64,000 nt of DNA from Calothrix sp. NIES-2100 (GTDB lineage Bacteria > Cyanobacteriota > Cyanobacteriia > Cyanobacteriales > Nostocaceae), in assembly GCF_002368195.1 (NCBI RefSeq), contig NZ_AP018178.1, positions 605,738 through 669,737 on the forward strand. Direction: 5' to 3'. This document shows, piece by piece, positions 60,663-64,000 of this stretch. Below the pieces are notes generated by a model. It was not told the DNA's origin. It was given only the letters and a program-made list of their open reading frames with translations, and ran no database searches. Position 1 is the first letter of the stretch, and every line of letters begins with the position of its first letter. The position numbers were made by a program, and so were the translations under genes.

Positions 60663-61382
60663 TTATAACTCCTTGATTCCTAAAACTACAAAACCATTTC
60701 CTTGGTTTACACCATTTCCAAGTTGAATATTCAAGAAAATATCAACCGAGTTTTCATATTTGAAAAACGGGTAAGATTCATAACTTGCAACAGTTGTCAC
60801 ATCACAATAATCACTAGACAATAAAGTTTGATTTGATGAATCTGTTATTGATAATAAAGAAATTTCATTAAAAACTTGATTGATTTGAATAGTTACAGTG
60901 TCGACTAAACCTTGAAAACTATTAATCAAAATCTTTGGTGAAGCATCACCATAACTAAAAGGTATCGAGATTTTCCCAGTACCTTTAGAATTTACTAAGT
61001 TATCAACGTAAGTGGCCAGGGTATTGTACTGAGGATCATTCTGGGTTATTCCCGCTTGTCTTAAAACCGATAGCTGAATGTCAGAATTACCTGATGGTAA
61101 AGTAAATTTGAATACCTCATTCCCTGGTAAAAAACAAGCGTATTCAGATGCTATATCACCTTGCTCATTACACCAAAGTCTCACACCATTAATGATGCTT
61201 CCTAAATCTGTTGTGGTGTATAGATTACCCTGATTATCTATGTCTGCAATAATCTCTGATTTGACTATTTGACCATCAGCTATGTAAGAACTATTTAAAA
61301 GTTTGAATAAAATTTTGGATGATGTCAGAACATCACCATTAGTTCGGTAAATTTTGCCTACTACTAACCTGGTCGTAAGCAT
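60663..61382 (-). CDS. Tail fibre-associated or baseplate-like protein
   Basis: A 239-residue protein from the ATG at 61382; a longer frame to 61454 runs through promoter-like AT-rich DNA and is rejected. Its C-terminal half resembles the end of the 59973 product (DVTTVASYESYPFFKYENSV versus QVDLTTIAIYEIYPG). First gene of the fibre operon. Confidence 0.55.
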   Translation of the reverse strand: MLTTRLVVGKIYRTNGDVLTSSKILFKLLNSSYIADGQIVKSEIIADIDNQGNLYTTTDLGSIINGVRLWCNEQGDIASEYACFLPGNEVFKFTLPSGNSDIQLSVLRQAGITQNDPQYNTLATYVDNLVNSKGTGKISIPFSYGDASPKILINSFQGLVDTVTIQINQVFNEISLLSITDSSNQTLLSSDYCDVTTVASYESYPFFKYENSVDIFLNIQLGNGVNQGNGFVVLGIKEL

Positions 61383-61495
61383 TATATAAATATGAATAAA
61401 ACTGATATTTATAATATTATAACATAACTTTTTATTATGTATTATTTCAGACATCTTATAAAATCAAGTTATATAATAGATTTGTAGGACAATTC

Positions 61496-61510
61496 AAAAA
61501 GTGACTTTTT
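61496..61510. promoter_or_regulatory. Palindrome A upstream of regulator gene
   Basis: AAAAAGTGACTTTTT ends six bases before the ATG at 61516. TTGTAGGACAA (61482-61492) is a variant of palindrome B just upstream. Confidence 0.7.
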
Positions 61511-61515
61511 AAAAT

Positions 61516-62145
61516 ATGGCAAGGAATCCCAAATCAAAACTAGATTTAAAATATGTAAAATCTAGTGAAATAACTAAAATTATTGATGAAAATTATCAGG
61601 ATGTTTGGGGCATCGTAAAAAAATTACAATTATTATTAAAAACCAATGGTCATGAAGTATCTCAATATTTGATAAGTAAATATGTTAAACAGAAAGGATT
61701 GATGGTAAGAGGTGGTAAAAATTCTTTGATGGTTAGAGATTGGCATCCCAGAGAAATAGAAATACTAGAAAGATATTGTGGTTTACTTCCATTTCCAGAA
61801 ATTGTTAAAAAATTAAATGGTTATTGTCTGGAAAAAAATTTAAGCTTTAGAACTGTAAACGCTATTCACGCACAAATAGTTAAATTAGGTTTGTCTAGGG
61901 ATGTTGCAGATCAATATGTAAGTGTCAGGCAAATAGAGAAAATTCTAAATGTTTCGTACGATAAAGTTCAATCTTGGTTAAAAATTAAACGATGGAAGAA
62001 TATTTTAAATCCTGTAGAAAATGGTAATAGAATTATAATTCATAGAAATAATTTTAAAAAATTTATAGTTGAAAACAGATCTGAAATTACTCAAAAATGT
62101 AAGCCTGATTGGGAAATAATTTTAGAATTGTTTGAAGATTCCTAA
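61516..62145 (+). CDS. Putative DNA-binding regulator
   Basis: A 209-residue basic protein. VSVRQIEKILNVSYDKVQSW followed by LKIKRWKNIL looks like a helix-turn-helix near residues 135-165, and an earlier segment (WHPREIEILERYCGLLPFPE) resembles SANT/Myb-like helices. It might control late genes or bind palindrome A or B; this is only a guess. A terminator follows. Confidence 0.55.
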   Translation: MARNPKSKLDLKYVKSSEITKIIDENYQDVWGIVKKLQLLLKTNGHEVSQYLISKYVKQKGLMVRGGKNSLMVRDWHPREIEILERYCGLLPFPEIVKKLNGYCLEKNLSFRTVNAIHAQIVKLGLSRDVADQYVSVRQIEKILNVSYDKVQSWLKIKRWKNILNPVENGNRIIIHRNNFKKFIVENRSEITQKCKPDWEIILELFEDS

Positions 62146-62167
62146 AGTTACAAAGTTATATAAAAAG

Positions 62168-62208
62168 AAAAATCCCTAAAAGTTTAAAATTCTTTTAGGG
62201 ATTTTTGA
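62168..62208. terminator. Bidirectional terminator
   Basis: Arms AAAATCCCTAAAAG and CTTTTAGGGATTTT around a 9-base loop. It lies between convergent genes. Confidence 0.8.
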
Positions 62209-62252
62209 TAGTCCATTGCTGTTTAGTATGAGCCACTAATATTATAGATTAT

Positions 62253-63062
62253 TTATAAACCAGAATTTTCTAAAATATATCTATAACTTTTAAAATCCAA
62301 AAAATTAGCATTATTACCAGTTTGAGCGATCGCTACATGTTCAAAAGGACTAAGATGTTTTGGGTTAGCAACAAGTAATTTATCATGTAATTCAATATCT
62401 TTGCTTAAATTACGCTTACCATCATGATTTAAATAACTAACTCTTGCACATCTACCAACACACACTTTTAAAATATCATCACCAAAAATACCTTTATCAT
62501 TCTCTAAATCATAAAATGGTAAATGCCATTCACCAGGGTATAAGATATCAGGTTTTGATTTATCATACTCAGCTTTCATTAAATATGCTAAAGCTTGTAT
62601 TTCTGGTTGTGCATCTGGATGACAACGTTGATTAAAAAAGTTTTGATAATCTGTGGATGTGCAAATTACTGTAATGGTTGAAAAAGGTTCTAAAATTCTA
62701 TTGACTATTTGTTTATGTACACCTTTTTCAATCATTTGTCGAGCATAAGAAATTACTGTTGCTTTTGCGGCATTCCATTGTAATCTGGCTTGCTCTATTT
62801 CTTCTGATGATAATTCTTGACTCGCTTGCATCCCTGGTTGATTCTTACCCCAATAAAGTGGCTCAACCTGTTGATCAATAACTTTTTGAATCATTTTCTC
62901 TACAGGAATTGCTCTAGAACTTGAAGCATTTCTAGAAAACATTCTATAAGTCATGAACTCAGAATGTATAAAACGATGATAAGTTAAAACAAAAGTTGTA
63001 ATTCTAGAACCAGTTGCAGCGTTAACCGAATCTTTAATAATTTTGACTTTAGGTTGAAACAT
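62253..63062 (-). CDS. ThyX-like thymidylate synthase with permuted motif order
   Basis: A 269-residue protein. The N-terminus has YRMFSRNASSSRAIP, matching the ThyX signature with Tyr for the central His. Near the C-terminus are CARVSYL and HLSPFEHVAI, which in classical ThyX stand before the signature. The order is therefore circularly permuted. Proteins of this layout occur in other phages. They should make dTMP using FAD and methylenetetrahydrofolate, but the altered signature leaves activity open. Confidence 0.75.
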   Translation of the reverse strand: MFQPKVKIIKDSVNAATGSRITTFVLTYHRFIHSEFMTYRMFSRNASSSRAIPVEKMIQKVIDQQVEPLYWGKNQPGMQASQELSSEEIEQARLQWNAAKATVISYARQMIEKGVHKQIVNRILEPFSTITVICTSTDYQNFFNQRCHPDAQPEIQALAYLMKAEYDKSKPDILYPGEWHLPFYDLENDKGIFGDDILKVCVGRCARVSYLNHDGKRNLSKDIELHDKLLVANPKHLSPFEHVAIAQTGNNANFLDFKSYRYILENSGL

Positions 63063-63066
63063 AAAA

Positions 63067-63100
63067 CCATTAAGTAACTAAGAACATATCTATTATATAA
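63067..63100 (-). promoter_or_regulatory. Repeated promoter of the permuted thyX gene
   Basis: AAGTAACTAAGAACATATCT and ATTATAT recur almost exactly at 63973-64000, upstream of the second thyX. On the minus strand the -10 is TATAAT. Confidence 0.6.
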
Positions 63101-63102
63101 AA

Positions 63103-63134
63103 AATCCTAGAACTTTTTATAATTCTAGGATTAA
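63103..63134 (-). terminator. Terminator after broken thyX
   Basis: Arms AATCCTAGAA and TTCTAGGATT with A/T tracts, just past the end of the downstream thyX fragment. Confidence 0.7.
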
Positions 63135-63150
63135 AAAACCTATACCAAAG

Positions 63151-63967
63151 TTATAGATTATTTAGCAATTTTAAATCTTCAAGTAATTTTTGATGATTTA
63201 ACAACCAATTAGGATCAGACTTTAATCCAAAAGCTTTTAAACAATATTTAAACGGTTGTCCAGGGATATTCTCAACTAAATAAAGCATGGTGTTGGCAAT
63301 GTAATGAATTTCTTTTTGAGAATGATCACTATTTCTTAATTGTTGAATATTTACAAAGCTTCTAAAATTCATCTGCCAGTCAAAGTTTATTTGAGTATTA
63401 TAACCGAGAAAATATCTAGCTGATTCTTTAGCACGTTTTTTTACCTAAAACTGGTGTTAAATCTTCAATAGCTTGATGATATAAATTAAACCCTAATTGA
63501 CTATAATTTTCTAAAATGTCTTGCCAATATTCGTTTTTATTGCTAAAAACACATTCTTCTTCAAAATTAGTAAACCAAGTTACATCACCAGTAGCTTGAA
63601 TTCCTTGCCAATCATCAGGAATATAAAAACGATCATAAATAAACTCTTTATATCTTTGACTTTCTGCATTTACACTACTTATTCTATGTTTGATTACATG
63701 TATGTGTGATGCAATATCACCTGTTAATTGAAAATCTAAAATAGCTTTTTCAAAAGGTGTTTCGTGATGATTTTCAGCTAAAAAATTTAATAATTCAAAA
63801 GGTGTTTTCTTTTTCTGGGTACATAGATATTCAAAAATCACATCAACCCTATCAGAAATATCATCGGGTAAATCAATTCCTAATTCTTCTGTAGTACTTT
63901 GCCAAGCTGATAAACAAACTCTTTTATCACCACCATAAAAGCCTAATAATTCAACAATGTTATTCAT
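63151..63967 (-). pseudogene. thyX: Conventional ThyX thymidylate synthase, frameshifted in an A7 run
   Basis: The first 178 residues (63428-63967) hold HHETPFEKAILDFQ and the signature KHRISSVNAESQRY at 93-106, fitting RHRxxSxNxxSxRY with Lys for the first Arg. The frame ends with GKKTC at TAA. Dropping one A from the A7 run (63436-63442) gives GKKRAKESARYFLGYNTQIN and continues into MNFRSFVNIQQLRN, the usual ThyX C-terminus, which ends at 63151. The gene is thus a single ThyX of about 271 residues broken by a +1 shift. Causes: true mutation, sequencing error or slippage. Confidence 0.85.
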
Positions 63968-63972
63968 AAAAT

Positions 63973-64000
63973 CAAGTAGCTAAGAACATATCTATTATAT
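63973..64000 (-). promoter_or_regulatory. Repeated promoter upstream of broken thyX
   Basis: AAGTAGCTAAGAACATATCT and ATTATAT are one base different from the copy at 63067-63098. It is cut by the window edge. Confidence 0.55.

Overview
This window comes from a filamentous, heterocyst-type cyanobacterium (Nostoc/Anabaena/Calothrix group) and has two unlike parts. Bases 1 to about 20,340 are ordinary chromosome. The evidence is many HIP1 octamers (GCGATCGC), heptanucleotide tandem repeats typical of these genomes, a helical carotenoid protein, a cyanobacterial LexA with its SOS box, argF and a tRNA-Thr. From about 20,340 to the right edge the DNA is a much more AT-rich mobile element of at least 43.6 kb. 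It looks like a tailed-phage prophage or phage-plasmid, and its right end lies outside the window.

Chromosomal part, left to right: the 3' end of a phytoene-desaturase/CrtH-like oxidoreductase; an AraC-MGMT alkyltransferase; a small conserved protein; a helical carotenoid protein; and a peptide-export locus. The locus holds a double-glycine bacteriocin-like precursor, a tandem cyclic-nucleotide-binding protein, an HlyD adaptor, a C39-peptidase ABC exporter and a second NHLM-type ABC exporter. Then come a two-gene operon of unknown function on the minus strand, tRNA-Thr(UGU), argF and lexA. Last is a phosphorothioation-linked restriction helicase followed by a 57-codon gene that overlaps the start of dndD. 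dndD is open for only about 100 codons before homology appears to stop, four 10-bp-phased TGCC repeats follow, and a tyrosine recombinase begins. The element therefore appears to sit inside dndD.

Element part: integrase, KilA-N protein and small regulators (20.4-23.5 kb). A leftward replication block (23.5-32.3 kb) holds an Xis-like protein, RusA resolvase, family B DNA polymerase, a DEAD/DEAH helicase carrying a 135-residue mini-intein inside motif II, and a DHH phosphoesterase. A long inverted repeat at 32.7-33.6 kb, rich in TTTTTGTAG-type repeats, is a candidate origin. A rightward block follows with a primase/helicase, a ParB-like protein, many small genes, a MazG-like protein, a membrane P-loop ATPase, a triple zinc-repeat protein and a Dam-like methylase. 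A mostly leftward tail-tip and fibre block (lambda L/K/J order plus fibres) occupies 53-61.4 kb. Two ThyX-type thymidylate synthases close the window: one circularly permuted in motif order, the other conventional but broken by a +1 frameshift in an A7 run. No capsid, portal or terminase gene is visible here.

The most unusual signal is regulatory. About 20 intergenic copies of a perfect palindrome, AAAAAGTSACTTTTT, lie at operon boundaries of the element. A second palindrome, TTGTCSGACAA, sits at or beside the -10 box of many element promoters. The hexamer CCCTGG/CCAGGG is also strikingly common across the whole element. Together these suggest an element-wide control system, possibly with its own sequence-marking motif, that I cannot match to a described one.
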